A model generated the notes under the pieces. It worked only from the letters and a program-made list of their open reading frames with translations, had not been told where the DNA came from and made no database searches. DNA of 64,000 nucleotides from Betaproteobacteria bacterium. GTDB taxonomy: Bacteria > Pseudomonadota > Gammaproteobacteria > Burkholderiales > Usitatibacteraceae. Where the stretch lies: contig JADKJU010000005.1 of NCBI GenBank assembly GCA_016720855.1, positions 1 to 64,000 of the forward strand, read 5' to 3'. Positions within the stretch are counted from its first letter, which is position 1; every line of letters starts with the position of its first letter. The position numbers were made by a program, and so were the translations under genes. Positions 10,731 to 19,570 of the stretch are shown here, piece after piece.

Positions 10731-11990
10731 TTGAATACCATCGCCACCACCTTCGTCGCCTTTGCGCTGGCCGCCCTCGCCTGGCGCCTGTGGCTGCTCG
10801 CCCGCCACGCGCGCCACGTCGCACGCCATCGCGACCGCGTCCCCGAGGATTTCGCTGCCATCGTGCCGCCCGAGGCGCACGCAAGAGCGGCGGACTACAC
10901 GCGCGACAAGATCCGCGTTGCCGCCATCGAGACCGTGTTCGCGGACGGCGCCCTCCTCCTTGCCATGAGCGTGGGGGGCGGCCTGGCCCTGCTGGATGGC
11001 GGCTCGCGCGCCCTGCTCGGGGACGGCTATGCCCGCGATCTGGCCACCGTCTTCGGGTTCCTGGCGGTGGGCGCGCTCGCCTCGCTCCCCTTCGACGCGT
11101 GGCGGACCTTCGGCGTGGAGGCGCAGTACGGCTTCAACCAGACGAAGCTCGCGACGTTCCTGGCCGACCTGGCGAAGGGGCTGGCTCTCGCGGTGGTGCT
11201 CGGCGCGCCGCTCGTGCTCGCCGTGTGCTGGTTCATCGAGGCAACGGGGGCCTGGTGGTGGGTTTGGGCCTGGGTCGCGTGGGTGGCCTTCACGCTCGTC
11301 CTCGTGGCCGTCTTCCCGCGCTGGATCGCGCCGCTCTTCAACCGGTTCACGCCGCTGGAGGACGGCGAGCTGCGCTCGCGCATCGAGGCACTCGTCGCGC
11401 GCTGCGGCTTTCGCGCCGAGGGCCTTTTCGTGATGGATGGGTCGAAACGCTCCAGCCACGGCAACGCCTATTTCACCGGCTTCGGGCGCGCGAAGCGCAT
11501 CGTGTTCTTCGACACCCTCGTCGAGCGCCTGACCCTGGGCGAGATCGAGGCGGTGCTCGCGCACGAGCTCGGTCATTTCGCGCGCGGCCACATCCCGAGG
11601 CTGCTCGTCGTGCGCTTCGCGCTCGCGTTCGTGCTCCTGTCCGTCCTCGGATGGGCGGCTCGCGAGCCGGCATTCTCCGCGGTCTTCGGGCTCGCCTCGC
11701 CTGCGCCCACCGGGGCGCTCCTGGCCGCCTTCATGCTGGCCGTGCCGGTGTTCACGTTCCCGTTCCAGCCGCTCGCGAGCCTGCTGTCGCGGCGGCAGGA
11801 ATTCGAGGCCGACGAGTTCGCCGCGCGCCACGCCAGCGCCGACGACCTGGTGAGCGCCCTGGGCAAGCTCTACCGCGACAACGCGGCCACCCTCACGCCC
11901 GATCCGCTGCATTCGCTCGTGTATGATTCCCATCCTCCCGCGGCGCTGCGTATCGCACGCTTGAGGAGCCTCGCCGCGAAACCCGCCTGA
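10731..11990 (+). CDS. M48 family (Ste24/CAAX prenyl protease-like) membrane metalloprotease
   Basis: Integral-membrane zinc protease resembling Ste24. Several hydrophobic helices at the N-terminus ([40 protein letters not shown]) are followed by a CAAX-protease 5 type region ([20 protein letters not shown]), then the catalytic [10 protein letters not shown] and a downstream glutamate ligand in [11 protein letters not shown]. About 419 residues from the TTG start proposed here. An in-frame ATG 51 bases upstream would leave only 12 bases to the divergent orn start and add a non-hydrophobic leader, so TTG is preferred. Probable role: membrane protein quality control or processing; substrate unknown. 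Confidence 0.85.
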   Translation: MNTIATTFVAFALAALAWRLWLLARHARHVARHRDRVPEDFAAIVPPEAHARAADYTRDKIRVAAIETVFADGALLLAMSVGGGLALLDGGSRALLGDGYARDLATVFGFLAVGALASLPFDAWRTFGVEAQYGFNQTKLATFLADLAKGLALAVVLGAPLVLAVCWFIEATGAWWWVWAWVAWVAFTLVLVAVFPRWIAPLFNRFTPLEDGELRSRIEALVARCGFRAEGLFVMDGSKRSSHGNAYFTGFGRAKRIVFFDTLVERLTLGEIEAVLAHELGHFARGHIPRLLVVRFALAFVLLSVLGWAAREPAFSAVFGLASPAPTGALLAAFMLAVPVFTFPFQPLASLLSRRQEFEADEFAARHASADDLVSALGKLYRDNAATLTPDPLHSLVYDSHPPAALRIARLRSLAAKPA

Positions 11991-12003
11991 CCCCCTTCCC
12001 GCC

Positions 12004-12333
12004 ATGAACGATCTCGCCCGCAAGAAGTGCGTTCCCTGCGAAGGGGGCGTCGCCCCCCTCACGGACACCCAGGTCGGCCCCATGCTCAAGGGACTCGCCG
12101 GATGGGCTCGCGAGGGCAGCACCATCACGAAGACCTTCCGGTTCGCGAACTATCACGAGACGATGGCTTTCGTGAACGCGACCGCCTGGATCTCGCATCG
12201 GGAGGATCATCATCCCGACCTCTCGGTCGGCTACAACCAGTGCAAGGTGTCGTACTGGACGCATGCCATCGGCGGGCTCTCCGAGAACGACTTCATCTGC
12301 GCCGCGAAGATCGATGCGCTTTTCGAGCTGTAG
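12004..12333 (+). CDS. phhB: 4a-hydroxytetrahydrobiopterin (pterin-4a-carbinolamine) dehydratase
   Basis: Small 109-residue enzyme that dehydrates 4a-hydroxytetrahydropterin, recycling the cofactor of aromatic amino acid hydroxylases. The active-site signature is visible as [20 protein letters not shown], with the HHPD motif and the histidine of [14 protein letters not shown]. Length is normal. No phenylalanine hydroxylase gene is present here. It starts 13 bases after the M48 protease stop and is probably co-transcribed with it and with rsgA. Confidence 0.92.
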   Translation: MNDLARKKCVPCEGGVAPLTDTQVGPMLKGLAGWAREGSTITKTFRFANYHETMAFVNATAWISHREDHHPDLSVGYNQCKVSYWTHAIGGLSENDFICAAKIDALFEL

Positions 12334-12401
12334 GCCCTGATGATCCTTCCTGACGGCGCTTCGCTGCCGCTTTCCGGACGCGCGTCGGGGGCACGGACAC
12401 C

Positions 12402-13328
12402 ATGACGACGCGGCGCGAGCGCGAGCAGCAGGTCGTCGTCGAGGGCCGGGTGATCGCCGACTTCGGGCGCGATTTCCTGGTCGAACTCGCCGACCGCCGC
12501 CAGATCGTCTGCACGCGCAAGGGCCGCAAGCAAGACGCGGCCTGCGGCGACTTCGTCCAGGTGCGCATGTCCGGCGCCGCGCAAGGCTCCATCGAGCGCG
12601 TGGGAACCCGGCGCAACATCCTCTTCCGCTCCGACCAGTGGAAGGAAAAGACGCTCGCGGCCAATGTGGACCAGGCAGTAATCCTCCTGGCGCCCCGGCC
12701 CGTCTTCAGCGAGGCGTTCCTGAACCTGAGCCTGGTGGCCTGCGAGGCCGCGGGCATTCCGGCGATCATCGCGCTCAACAAGTCGGATCTGGAGGAGCAC
12801 AAGGCCGCCCGGGAATCGCTCGCGCCCTGGGAGCGCATCGGCTACACGGTCATCTCGATGTCGGCCAAGTTCGACACGGCAGCGCTGCTGCCGCTGCTGG
12901 AAGGCAGGATCACGCTGCTGGTCGGCCAGAGCGGCATGGGCAAGTCGAAGACGGTGAACGCGCTGGTGATGAACGAGGTCGCGCGCGTGGGCGAGATCTC
13001 CGCGTCCCTGGGCATCGGCACGCACACGACGACCTTCTCGCGCATGTTCCGGCTGGACCGCGACGCCGCCATCGTCGACACGCCGGGATTCCAGTCCTTC
13101 GGCCTGTTCCACCTCACCGAGGCGCAGATCGCCGAGGCGATGCCGGACTTCCGCCCCTTCCTGGGTGCCTGCAAGTTCAACGATTGCGTGCACCTCACCG
13201 AGCCGGGCTGCGCCGTCGTCGGCGCGGTGGGCGCCGGGAAGATCTCCGCCGAGAGACTGACGTTCTACCAGGTGCTGCTCGAGCAGCATCGCGAGCTTCA
13301 CGAGAAGCACCCCGACTGGGGCCGCTGA
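12402..13328 (+). CDS. rsgA: Small ribosomal subunit biogenesis GTPase RsgA
   Basis: Circularly permuted GTPase that acts late in 30S maturation. 308 residues. An N-terminal OB fold (EGRVIADFGRDFLVELADRR) is followed by the permuted GTPase motifs: G4 in IIALNKSDLEE, G5 in VISMSAK, G1 GQSGMGKS and G3 DTPGFQSFG. The C-terminal zinc site is C-K-F-N-D-C-V-H-L-T-E-P-G-C. The G1 loop has GMGKS where many homologues have GVGKS; this is conservative. It is 68 bases after the pterin dehydratase gene. Confidence 0.95.
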   Translation: MTTRREREQQVVVEGRVIADFGRDFLVELADRRQIVCTRKGRKQDAACGDFVQVRMSGAAQGSIERVGTRRNILFRSDQWKEKTLAANVDQAVILLAPRPVFSEAFLNLSLVACEAAGIPAIIALNKSDLEEHKAARESLAPWERIGYTVISMSAKFDTAALLPLLEGRITLLVGQSGMGKSKTVNALVMNEVARVGEISASLGIGTHTTTFSRMFRLDRDAAIVDTPGFQSFGLFHLTEAQIAEAMPDFRPFLGACKFNDCVHLTEPGCAVVGAVGAGKISAERLTFYQVLLEQHRELHEKHPDWGR

Positions 13329-13340
13329 AAAAGGATGCCC

Positions 13341-14297
13341 ATGAATGAACGCCGCGCCCTCCTCGCCGCCGGACTCCTCGCCATGATCGCGCCCCGTCTG
13401 GCGCGGGCCCAGGCCCAGACAACCGTTATCCTCGGCACGGCCACTCCCGGCGGCGGGTTCCCCGTCTACGGGGCCGCGTTCGCCGAAACGGTCAACGAAA
13501 CCGATCCCACGCTGCTCGTGCAGCCCCGCAACACCAAGGGCAGCACGGAGAACATCCCCCTGATCGAAGCCGGACAGCTCGACATAGCCCTGGTGACCGG
13601 CGAGCCGCTTTACGAGGCGGTAAACGGCATCGGCCGCGCACCCGCGGACCTGAAGATCATCGCCGCGATGTATTCCTCGCCGGGAATGTTCGTCACGCGC
13701 GGCGACAGCGCGCATCGCGCGATCGCCGACCTTCTGGGCAAGCCGGTCGCCTTCGGCGCCAAGGGCTCCGGCCTCGTGATCCTCGCGCGCTATGTCCTCG
13801 ACGGCCTGGGCTACGACATGAACAAGGATTTCCAGGCGGTCTACCTCGAGCGCGCTGGCGACGGCCCGGAGATGGTCCAGGACGGGCGCGTGGCGGCGCT
13901 CTGGGGCGGCGGCCTCGGATGGCCGGGTTTTGCCGCCGTGGCAAAGAGTCCCACGGGCGCACGCTTCATCGTCCCCGATGCGGCGCAGGTGAAGCGCATC
14001 CTCGAGAAGCACTCGCTGCTGAAGCCACTGACGATTCCCGCGGGCAGCTATCCGGGCCAGGATGCCCCGATCGCATCCGTGGGGTCGTGGGCGTTCGTGA
14101 TCGCCCGCCCGACGCTTCCCGAGGACACGGCGTATCGCCTGGCGCGCGCCCTCCACCGGGGAGAGTCCGCGATCGCGAAACGCCTGCCCCAGGCCCGTGA
14201 AACCACCGCCGCGAACACCGTGGCCGCGGCGCCGCGGGTCGACCTCATCCATCCCGGCGTGCAGCGCTACCTGCGCGAAGCGGGCATCCTGCGCTGA
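13341..14297 (+). CDS. TAXI family TRAP transporter solute-binding subunit (orphan)
   Basis: Periplasmic receptor of the TAXI (TRAP-associated extracytoplasmic immunogenic) family, 318 residues. A twin-arginine-free signal peptide (RRALLAAGLLAMIAPRLARA) is followed by TVILGTATPGGGFPVYGAAF, the typical start of the mature protein. LVQPRNTKGSTENIPLIEAG and LDIALVTGEPLYEAVNG are also characteristic. I start at the second ATG because AAGGA lies 5 bases before it; the first ATG, two codons upstream, overlaps that site. No TRAP membrane subunit (DctQ/DctM type) is in the window, so the ligand and partner are unknown. Confidence 0.85.
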   Translation: MNERRALLAAGLLAMIAPRLARAQAQTTVILGTATPGGGFPVYGAAFAETVNETDPTLLVQPRNTKGSTENIPLIEAGQLDIALVTGEPLYEAVNGIGRAPADLKIIAAMYSSPGMFVTRGDSAHRAIADLLGKPVAFGAKGSGLVILARYVLDGLGYDMNKDFQAVYLERAGDGPEMVQDGRVAALWGGGLGWPGFAAVAKSPTGARFIVPDAAQVKRILEKHSLLKPLTIPAGSYPGQDAPIASVGSWAFVIARPTLPEDTAYRLARALHRGESAIAKRLPQARETTAANTVAAAPRVDLIHPGVQRYLREAGILR

Positions 14298-14334
14298 CCC
14301 CTGCACCTCGGCCCCCGCGTCGCCAGGAGACTCC

Positions 14335-15147
14335 ATGACTGCCTCGGTTCGCGTGAACGGCGCCGACACCGCCTATCGCTTCGACGGCCCTGAAAAGGGC
14401 CGCGTGGTGCTGTTGAGCAACAGCCTCATGTCGAACTACGGCATGTGGGACTGGACGGTGGGCGCCCTCTCCGATCGCTACCGCGTCCTGCGCTACGACA
14501 TGCGCGGCCACGGCCGTTCCTCCACGACTCCCGGCCCCTACTCGATCGCGGGGCTGGCCGACGACGCGGCGGGGCTGCTCGACCAGCTCGGCATCGCCTC
14601 CGCCCATTTCGTCGGCCTGTCGATGGGTGGAATGATCGGCCAGCAACTGGGCGCCCGGTACCCGGAAAGAATCCTTTCACTCTCGCTGTGCGACACCGCC
14701 AGCGAGATGCCGCCGCGGGAAATGTGGGAGGAGCGCCTCGCGATCGCCCGCGGGCAAGGCATCGCCGGGCTCGCGGACGGCACGATCAAGCGCTGGTTCA
14801 CGGAGCCGTTCATCCGGCGCGCTCCCGGGGACGTCGACAAGGTCCGGCGCATGATCCTGGGCACCGGGGTGGAGGGCTACATCGCGTGCGCGAGCGCCGT
14901 GCGCGACATGGCGCAGACAACTCTCCTGCTCAAGATCACGGCGCCGACCCTCGTCATGACTGGGCGGCAGGATCCCGCGTGCACCGTCGACCAGTCCATG
15001 GTCCTGCACCGCGTGATCGCCGGATCGAAGCTGCAGATTCTCGAGGATGCGGCGCACCTGTCGAACATCGAGCAGCCGGAAGCGTTCAATCGCGCGATTC
15101 GCGAATTCATCGATCGCGTCGATGCGGGACTGCCTGCCGTACCCTGA
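14335..15147 (+). CDS. Alpha/beta hydrolase, 3-oxoadipate enol-lactonase-like
   Basis: 270-residue alpha/beta hydrolase with the PcaD-like pattern: RVVLLSNSLMSNYGMWDWTV (oxyanion-hole region), VLRYDMRGHGRSSTTPGPYS, the nucleophile elbow GLSMGGMIGQQLGARYPERI, an acid in VMTGRQDPACTV and the catalytic histidine in LEDAAHLSNIEQPEAF. PcaD hydrolyses 3-oxoadipate enol-lactone in the protocatechuate branch, but no other pca gene is present, so the true substrate is uncertain. It is flanked by two periplasmic receptors (TAXI and Bug type), suggesting a locus for taking up and opening an organic acid or lactone. Confidence 0.75.
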   Translation: MTASVRVNGADTAYRFDGPEKGRVVLLSNSLMSNYGMWDWTVGALSDRYRVLRYDMRGHGRSSTTPGPYSIAGLADDAAGLLDQLGIASAHFVGLSMGGMIGQQLGARYPERILSLSLCDTASEMPPREMWEERLAIARGQGIAGLADGTIKRWFTEPFIRRAPGDVDKVRRMILGTGVEGYIACASAVRDMAQTTLLLKITAPTLVMTGRQDPACTVDQSMVLHRVIAGSKLQILEDAAHLSNIEQPEAFNRAIREFIDRVDAGLPAVP

Positions 15148-15197
15148 ACCGAATCCGGTCGAGACCCCATCCGGAAGACACCGACGAGGAGAAAGAC

Positions 15198-16163
15198 ATG
15201 AACCTGCTGACCAAGCTGGCCGCCACTGCGGCCGTAACGGCCGCCGCGACGCTCGCCGCCGCCCAGGACTACCCCGCGAAGCCGATCCGCATCATCGTTC
15301 CGCTCACGCCCGGCTCGGGCGCGGACATCGCAGGGCGCATCGTCGCCCGGCACCTGAGCGAGGCGTGGAAGCAGCCCGTCATCGTCGAGAACCGGCCCGG
15401 CGCCGGCGGCCAGATCGGCACGCAGGCCGTGGTGAAGGCCGACCACGACGGCTACACGCTGCTGGTGCAGTCCGCCTCGCACGCGGCGAATTCCGCGATC
15501 TACAAGACCCTGCCCTACGACCCGCTGAAGGACCTCGTGGACGTGGCGATCCTCGGCATCACGCCCTACGTCATGGTGACGGCCAAGGGCGGCGAATATC
15601 CGACGGTCAAGGCCCTCATCGATGCCGCCAAGGCGAAACCGGGCGCCATTCCCTTCGCGTCGGCCGGCGTCGGCAGCTCGACTCACCTGGCCGCGGAGTA
15701 TTTCGCGCAGGTCGCCGGCGTGAAGATGCTGCACATCCCGTACAAGGGGTCGCCCGAGGCGATCCAGGACGCGATGACGGGGCGCTCGGCCTTCTACATG
15801 GCGCCGATCAACACCGTGATCGGGCAGATGAAGGACGGCAAGCTCGCCGCGCTGGGTGTTTCCACGATTCGCCGCGCCGAGGTGATGCCCGACGTGCCCA
15901 CGCTCGCCGAGCAGGGGCTCAAGGATTTCGACATCTCCCTCTGGTTCGGCGTCTGGGCGCCCGCCGGCACCCCGGCCGCTATCGTCCAGAAGCTCAATGC
16001 GCAGATCGCCGCGATCCTGCAGGGGGCCGAGGTGCGCGACCAGTTCGCGAAGCTCGGCATCACGCCCGCGCCGATGAAGCCAGACGAGTTCGCGCGTTTC
16101 GTGCGCGAGCAGATCGAGACCTACCGGAAGATCGTGAAGCAGGCCGACATCCAGCCTCTATAG
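15198..16163 (+). CDS. Bug/TctC family tripartite tricarboxylate transporter receptor (orphan)
   Basis: Periplasmic solute receptor, 321 residues. A signal peptide (MNLLTKLAATAAVTAAATLA, cleavage after AQ/AA) precedes the family hallmark QDYPAKPIRIIVPLTPGSGA. Other signatures are IVENRPGAGGQIGTQAV, PFASAGVGSSTHLAAEYF and the ligand-loop HIPYKGSPEAIQDAMTGR. The ATG has GAGGAGAAA upstream. No tctA/tctB permease genes are nearby, the usual situation for the large Bug families of betaproteobacteria. Its stop overlaps the convergent amidohydrolase stop by six bases. Confidence 0.9.
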   Translation: MNLLTKLAATAAVTAAATLAAAQDYPAKPIRIIVPLTPGSGADIAGRIVARHLSEAWKQPVIVENRPGAGGQIGTQAVVKADHDGYTLLVQSASHAANSAIYKTLPYDPLKDLVDVAILGITPYVMVTAKGGEYPTVKALIDAAKAKPGAIPFASAGVGSSTHLAAEYFAQVAGVKMLHIPYKGSPEAIQDAMTGRSAFYMAPINTVIGQMKDGKLAALGVSTIRRAEVMPDVPTLAEQGLKDFDISLWFGVWAPAGTPAAIVQKLNAQIAAILQGAEVRDQFAKLGITPAPMKPDEFARFVREQIETYRKIVKQADIQPL

Positions 16164-17057
16164 GCCATCCCCGAAGCCGTACAGGCGCGCGGGATTGTCG
16201 ACCAGCACCTTCCTGCGCAGGCCCTCGTCGGGGATCCAGTCGAGGACGAGGTCCGCGATGTCGCCGTCGTTGGGCATCGCGCCCTTGACCATGACATGGG
16301 GCCAATCGCTGCCCCACACCACGCGTCCGGGCGCGGCACGAAGCAGCGCATGGGCGAAGGGCGCGACGTCCCCGTGGGGCATGCCCCCCGTCGAGATGCG
16401 GTACGGCCCGGTGAGCTTCACCCAGGCGCGGCCGGCCTCAAGCAGGCGAACGAGCGCCTGGAAACCCGGCGCCTCGAGGCCCTTGTCGGTTCGCATGTAC
16501 CCCAGGTGGCCGAACACCACTTCGACGGGAAAGTCCGCGAGATCGCGATCCAGGCTCGCATATTCGTCGACATGGGCCAGCAGTTCCAGGTGCCATCCGC
16601 GCGGCGCGATCCGTCGCGCGAGGTCGCGCAGGCGCTCCACCGGCAGCGCGCCCCCGCCCTCCTTTACGTCGACCACGTTGATTCTCACGCCTCGAACGCC
16701 GTCCGCGTGCAGGGCGGCGAGCTCCGGCTCGCCGACAGCCCAGTCGACAACGGCCACGCCGCGAAACACCGGCCCGGCCTCGCGCAGCGCCTGGCGCATC
16801 ACCGTGTTGTCGATGCCATAGACGCTGGGCTGCACGAGCACCGCGCGCTCAACGCCAAGGGTTGCGAGCATCGCGCGGTAATCGGGAACGAGGCAATCGG
16901 GCGGCGTGTAGATGCGATCGGACGAATACGCGTGGCGCGAGGCCGGCCCGAGGATATGCGCATGGCAATCGCACGAGCGAGGCGGAAACTCGAGCCGGGG
17001 CTTGCGCGGGGCGTAATCGGGCGCCGCGCACGCGGGCGCGCCCGCCTCCCCGTTCAT
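16158..17057 (-). CDS. Amidohydrolase family 2 protein, PDC-lactonase-like, coupled to AmmeMemoRadiSam operon
   Basis: 299-residue TIM-barrel amidohydrolase. Metal-binding signatures are FPPRSCDCHAHILGPASRH near residue 25, HLELLAHVDEY, VVFGHLGYM and the C-terminal GSDWPHVMVKG with the catalytic aspartate. The pattern resembles 2-pyrone-4,6-dicarboxylate lactonase (LigI) and related COG3618 enzymes; the substrate is not shown. Its ATG overlaps the stop of the radical SAM gene (ATGA), so it is translationally coupled as the last gene of the AmmeMemoRadiSam operon. That coupling suggests a shared pathway and makes the usual lactonase assignment doubtful. Confidence 0.8.
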   Translation of the reverse strand: MNGEAGAPACAAPDYAPRKPRLEFPPRSCDCHAHILGPASRHAYSSDRIYTPPDCLVPDYRAMLATLGVERAVLVQPSVYGIDNTVMRQALREAGPVFRGVAVVDWAVGEPELAALHADGVRGVRINVVDVKEGGGALPVERLRDLARRIAPRGWHLELLAHVDEYASLDRDLADFPVEVVFGHLGYMRTDKGLEAPGFQALVRLLEAGRAWVKLTGPYRISTGGMPHGDVAPFAHALLRAAPGRVVWGSDWPHVMVKGAMPNDGDIADLVLDWIPDEGLRRKVLVDNPARLYGFGDGL

Positions 17058-18166
17058 GAAGCGCGCCCGATCGCCAGGGGAATGCGGCGGCGCCCGAACT
17101 GATGCTTCGGTTCGAATGCCTCGAAGCGGCCGGCGATGGCCGTGCCGCAATCGGGGCAATGCCCATCGGACGTGAGGCGGTAGGCGTCGATGCGATGCCA
17201 GTCGCGCTCGACCAGCGCGGCCCGGCAGCCCGGACAGAAGGTCGTCCCGCCCTCGTGGTCGTGGACGTTGCCCGTGTAGACGTAGCGAAGCCCTTCGTCC
17301 AGCGCGATGCGGCGAGCCCGCTCGAGGGTAGCCGCGGGGGTGGCCGGCAGGTCGTCCATCTTGTAGTCGGGGTGGAAGGCGGTGAAGTGCACGGGAACGT
17401 CCGGGCCCAGTTCCTTCCGGATCCAGCGGCTTTCCGCCTCGAGTTCCGCGACCGAATCGTTTTTCCCGGGAATCAGCAGGGTCGTGATTTCGAGCCACAC
17501 CTTCGTCTCGTGAACCAGGTAAGCGAGGGTATCCAGCACCGGCGCCAGCTTCGCGCCCGTGAGCTTCACATAGAACTCGTCGGTGAAGGCCTTGAGATCG
17601 ACGTTGGCCGCGTCCATCCGCGCGTAGAACTCGCGGCGCGGCTCCGCGTGCATGTATCCGTTCGTCACCGCCACGGTGGCGATGCCGATCCCGCGGCAGG
17701 CATCCGCGACATCCATCGCGTACTCCGCGAAGATCACCGGGTCGTTGTAGGTGAACGCAACGCTCCTCGCGCCGGCATCGCGCGCCGCCCCCGCGATGCT
17801 CCCCGGGGAGGCCTGATCCATCATCGAATCCATGTCGCGCGACTTGGTGAGGTCCCAGTTCTGGCAGAACTTGCACGCGAGGTTGCAGCCGGCCGTGCCG
17901 AAGGAGAGCACGGAAGTCCCGGGGTAGAAGTGGTTGAGCGGCTTCTTCTCGATGGGGTCGAGGCAGAACCCCGACGAACGCCCGTAGGTGGTGAGCACCA
18001 TCGCGTCGCCGGATCGCGCGCGCACGAAGCACGCGCCGCGCTGCCCCTCGTGCAGTCGACAGTCGCGCGGGCACAGGTCGCACTGGATGCGTCCGTCTTC
18101 CAGTCGGTGCCACCACCGCGCCGGGTGATGCGAGCCCTCGACGGGCTCAGCGTGCCGGGTATCCAT
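17054..18166 (-). CDS. AmmeMemoRadiSam system radical SAM enzyme
   Basis: 370-residue radical SAM protein, the third member of the AmmeMemoRadiSam set. The cluster motif is CNLACKFC (C94, C98, C101) in SFGTAGCNLACKFCQNWDLT. It has an N-terminal cysteine cluster (QCDLCPRDCRLHEGQRGACF), the PflA-like AFTYNDPVIFAEYAMD and VDLKAFTDEFY segments, and a C-terminal zinc-knuckle pair (FCPGCRAAL and HCPDCGTAIAG). The reaction is not established to my knowledge. The start ATG lies inside the end of the AMMECR1 gene (20-base overlap), and the stop overlaps the amidohydrolase start. Confidence 0.92.
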   Translation of the reverse strand: MDTRHAEPVEGSHHPARWWHRLEDGRIQCDLCPRDCRLHEGQRGACFVRARSGDAMVLTTYGRSSGFCLDPIEKKPLNHFYPGTSVLSFGTAGCNLACKFCQNWDLTKSRDMDSMMDQASPGSIAGAARDAGARSVAFTYNDPVIFAEYAMDVADACRGIGIATVAVTNGYMHAEPRREFYARMDAANVDLKAFTDEFYVKLTGAKLAPVLDTLAYLVHETKVWLEITTLLIPGKNDSVAELEAESRWIRKELGPDVPVHFTAFHPDYKMDDLPATPAATLERARRIALDEGLRYVYTGNVHDHEGGTTFCPGCRAALVERDWHRIDAYRLTSDGHCPDCGTAIAGRFEAFEPKHQFGRRRIPLAIGRAS

Positions 18167-18710
18167 CGCCGTATTTCTCCACCGTGTATCGCGTGAGCCG
18201 GATCCTCGCGTCCCAGAAGCGCGCCGGCAGCCGGGCCTTGTGGCGCAGGGCCGCGAGAAACTCGACCGGCTCCGGGAGGTCGTCCCACACCTGCGGCAGG
18301 AACGTCGCCGCCAGTCCTTCGTATTCCAGGTACACACCGTCCACGCCCGGGCGAAGCGCGGCGGCCGCCTCCGCCTCGCTCGCCGCGACGAGCGGCATGC
18401 GCGGAGAAAGCACCGATACCTCGACCGAGACCGACTCGAACTCCACGGCCGTGAGGGGCACGAAGCGCGGGTCCGAGAAGGCCGCGGCGCGCGCGTTGTG
18501 GACCACGTCCTCGCCGAGCGCCCGCCGCGGGTCGATGGAGCCGATGCAGCCGCGCAGTTCCTCTTCCAACTGCAGCGTCACGAACGTCGCGGCCGGCTGC
18601 GCGAGCCAGGGTTCGTCGCGATGGCGAGGAAGCGCGAGTCCCAACCGCTCGCCGATCGCCTCGCGAGCGATGCTGACCAGCACGAGGCCACGGTCCGATT
18701 CCTCAACCAT
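18147..18710 (-). CDS. AmmeMemoRadiSam system protein A (AMMECR1 domain)
   Basis: 187-residue AMMECR1-domain protein. The diagnostic segment FVTLQLEEELRGCIGSIDPRR contains the near-invariant LRGCIG. SVEVSVLSPRMPL and DGVYLEYEGLAATFLPQVW are also typical. Eukaryotic AMMECR1 is known genetically, but the biochemical role is unresolved. It overlaps the MEMO-domain gene by eight bases and the radical SAM gene by 20, an unusually compact arrangement that implies tightly coordinated synthesis of the three proteins. Confidence 0.93.
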   Translation of the reverse strand: MVEESDRGLVLVSIAREAIGERLGLALPRHRDEPWLAQPAATFVTLQLEEELRGCIGSIDPRRALGEDVVHNARAAAFSDPRFVPLTAVEFESVSVEVSVLSPRMPLVAASEAEAAAALRPGVDGVYLEYEGLAATFLPQVWDDLPEPVEFLAALRHKARLPARFWDARIRLTRYTVEKYGDGYPAR

Positions 18711-19515
18711 GACGGCTCTCCGGCTCGCGGAACACGAAGGATCCATAGCCGACCACCTGGCTGCGGCCGCCCGCGGTGTCCCCGGAGTTGCGCAGGTCCA
18801 CGAGTTCCACCTCCAGGGCGCGCCGGCGAGCCACCTCCAGCAGCCCGTTGACTGGCGCAGCCCCGCAGGCATCCTCCCCGTCGAGCCGTGGCGAAAGCCG
18901 CAGGATCGCATCGGCCGTCTCGCGGTCCCGCTCGCAGGCCGCGCGATAGGACAGGAAATGGGAGAGGTCCGAACTCACCACGACCAGCGTTTCCTCGCCG
19001 CCCCAGACCTCGTCGAAGAGGCTGGCCATCTGGCCGGGCGACGCGCCGCCCACCACCACGGGGACGAGCTTGAACTCGCCCAGGACGGCCTGGAGGAAAG
19101 GCAGGTGCACTTCGAGGGAATGCTCGAGGGCGTGTGCGCGGTCGCTGGCCTCGACGAACGGCAGCCGGCGTAGTCGCGCCAGCGCTACCTCGTCCAGCCC
19201 GACACGCCCGAGTGGCGTCTCGAAGGCGTCCGCCTGCGGCACCGCGGCGCCCGTCACGAAGACGCGGTGGGCAGGCCCGGCGAGGACCACCCGCGAGACC
19301 TTCCCGCGCAGCGGCGCGATGCGTGCATAGGCGCTTGCGGCGACCGGCCCGGAGTACAGGTAGCCGGCGTGCGGGGCGATGATCGCCTTGGGAGGCCGCT
19401 CACCCTCGCGGGGCTGGCCCGCTTCGCGCAGGCAACCCTCCACCTCGACCGCCAGCGTCGAGGCGTCCCCCGGATAAAAGGCCCCCGCCACTGCGGCGGG
19501 ACGAATCATGACCAT
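18703..19515 (-). CDS. AmmeMemoRadiSam system protein B (MEMO domain)
   Basis: 270-residue MEMO-domain protein, related to extradiol dioxygenases and to human MEMO1. Visible signatures: IRPAAVAGAFYPGDAST at the N-terminus, IIAPHAGYLYSGPVAASAY with a metal-site histidine, VVLAGPAHRVFVTGA, AHALEHSLEVHLPFLQAVL, and VVVSSDLSHFLSY. The ATG is preceded by GGAGG at 6-base spacing. It begins the compact B-A-radical SAM-amidohydrolase operon, 55 bases after the M14 peptidase stop. Confidence 0.93.
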   Translation of the reverse strand: MVMIRPAAVAGAFYPGDASTLAVEVEGCLREAGQPREGERPPKAIIAPHAGYLYSGPVAASAYARIAPLRGKVSRVVLAGPAHRVFVTGAAVPQADAFETPLGRVGLDEVALARLRRLPFVEASDRAHALEHSLEVHLPFLQAVLGEFKLVPVVVGGASPGQMASLFDEVWGGEETLVVVSSDLSHFLSYRAACERDRETADAILRLSPRLDGEDACGAAPVNGLLEVARRRALEVELVDLRNSGDTAGGRSQVVGYGSFVFREPESRHG

Positions 19516-19570
19516 CCTGCACCTCCGTCTGCAAGGCAGATGCGGTCAGGTTGGCGCTTCGACAAGAGGG

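Noticed and set aside
10083..12128. A long minus-strand frame spanning orn and the M48 gene
   Set aside because: Only its last 194 codons are orn; the rest is antisense to the M48 protease and has no start or domain.
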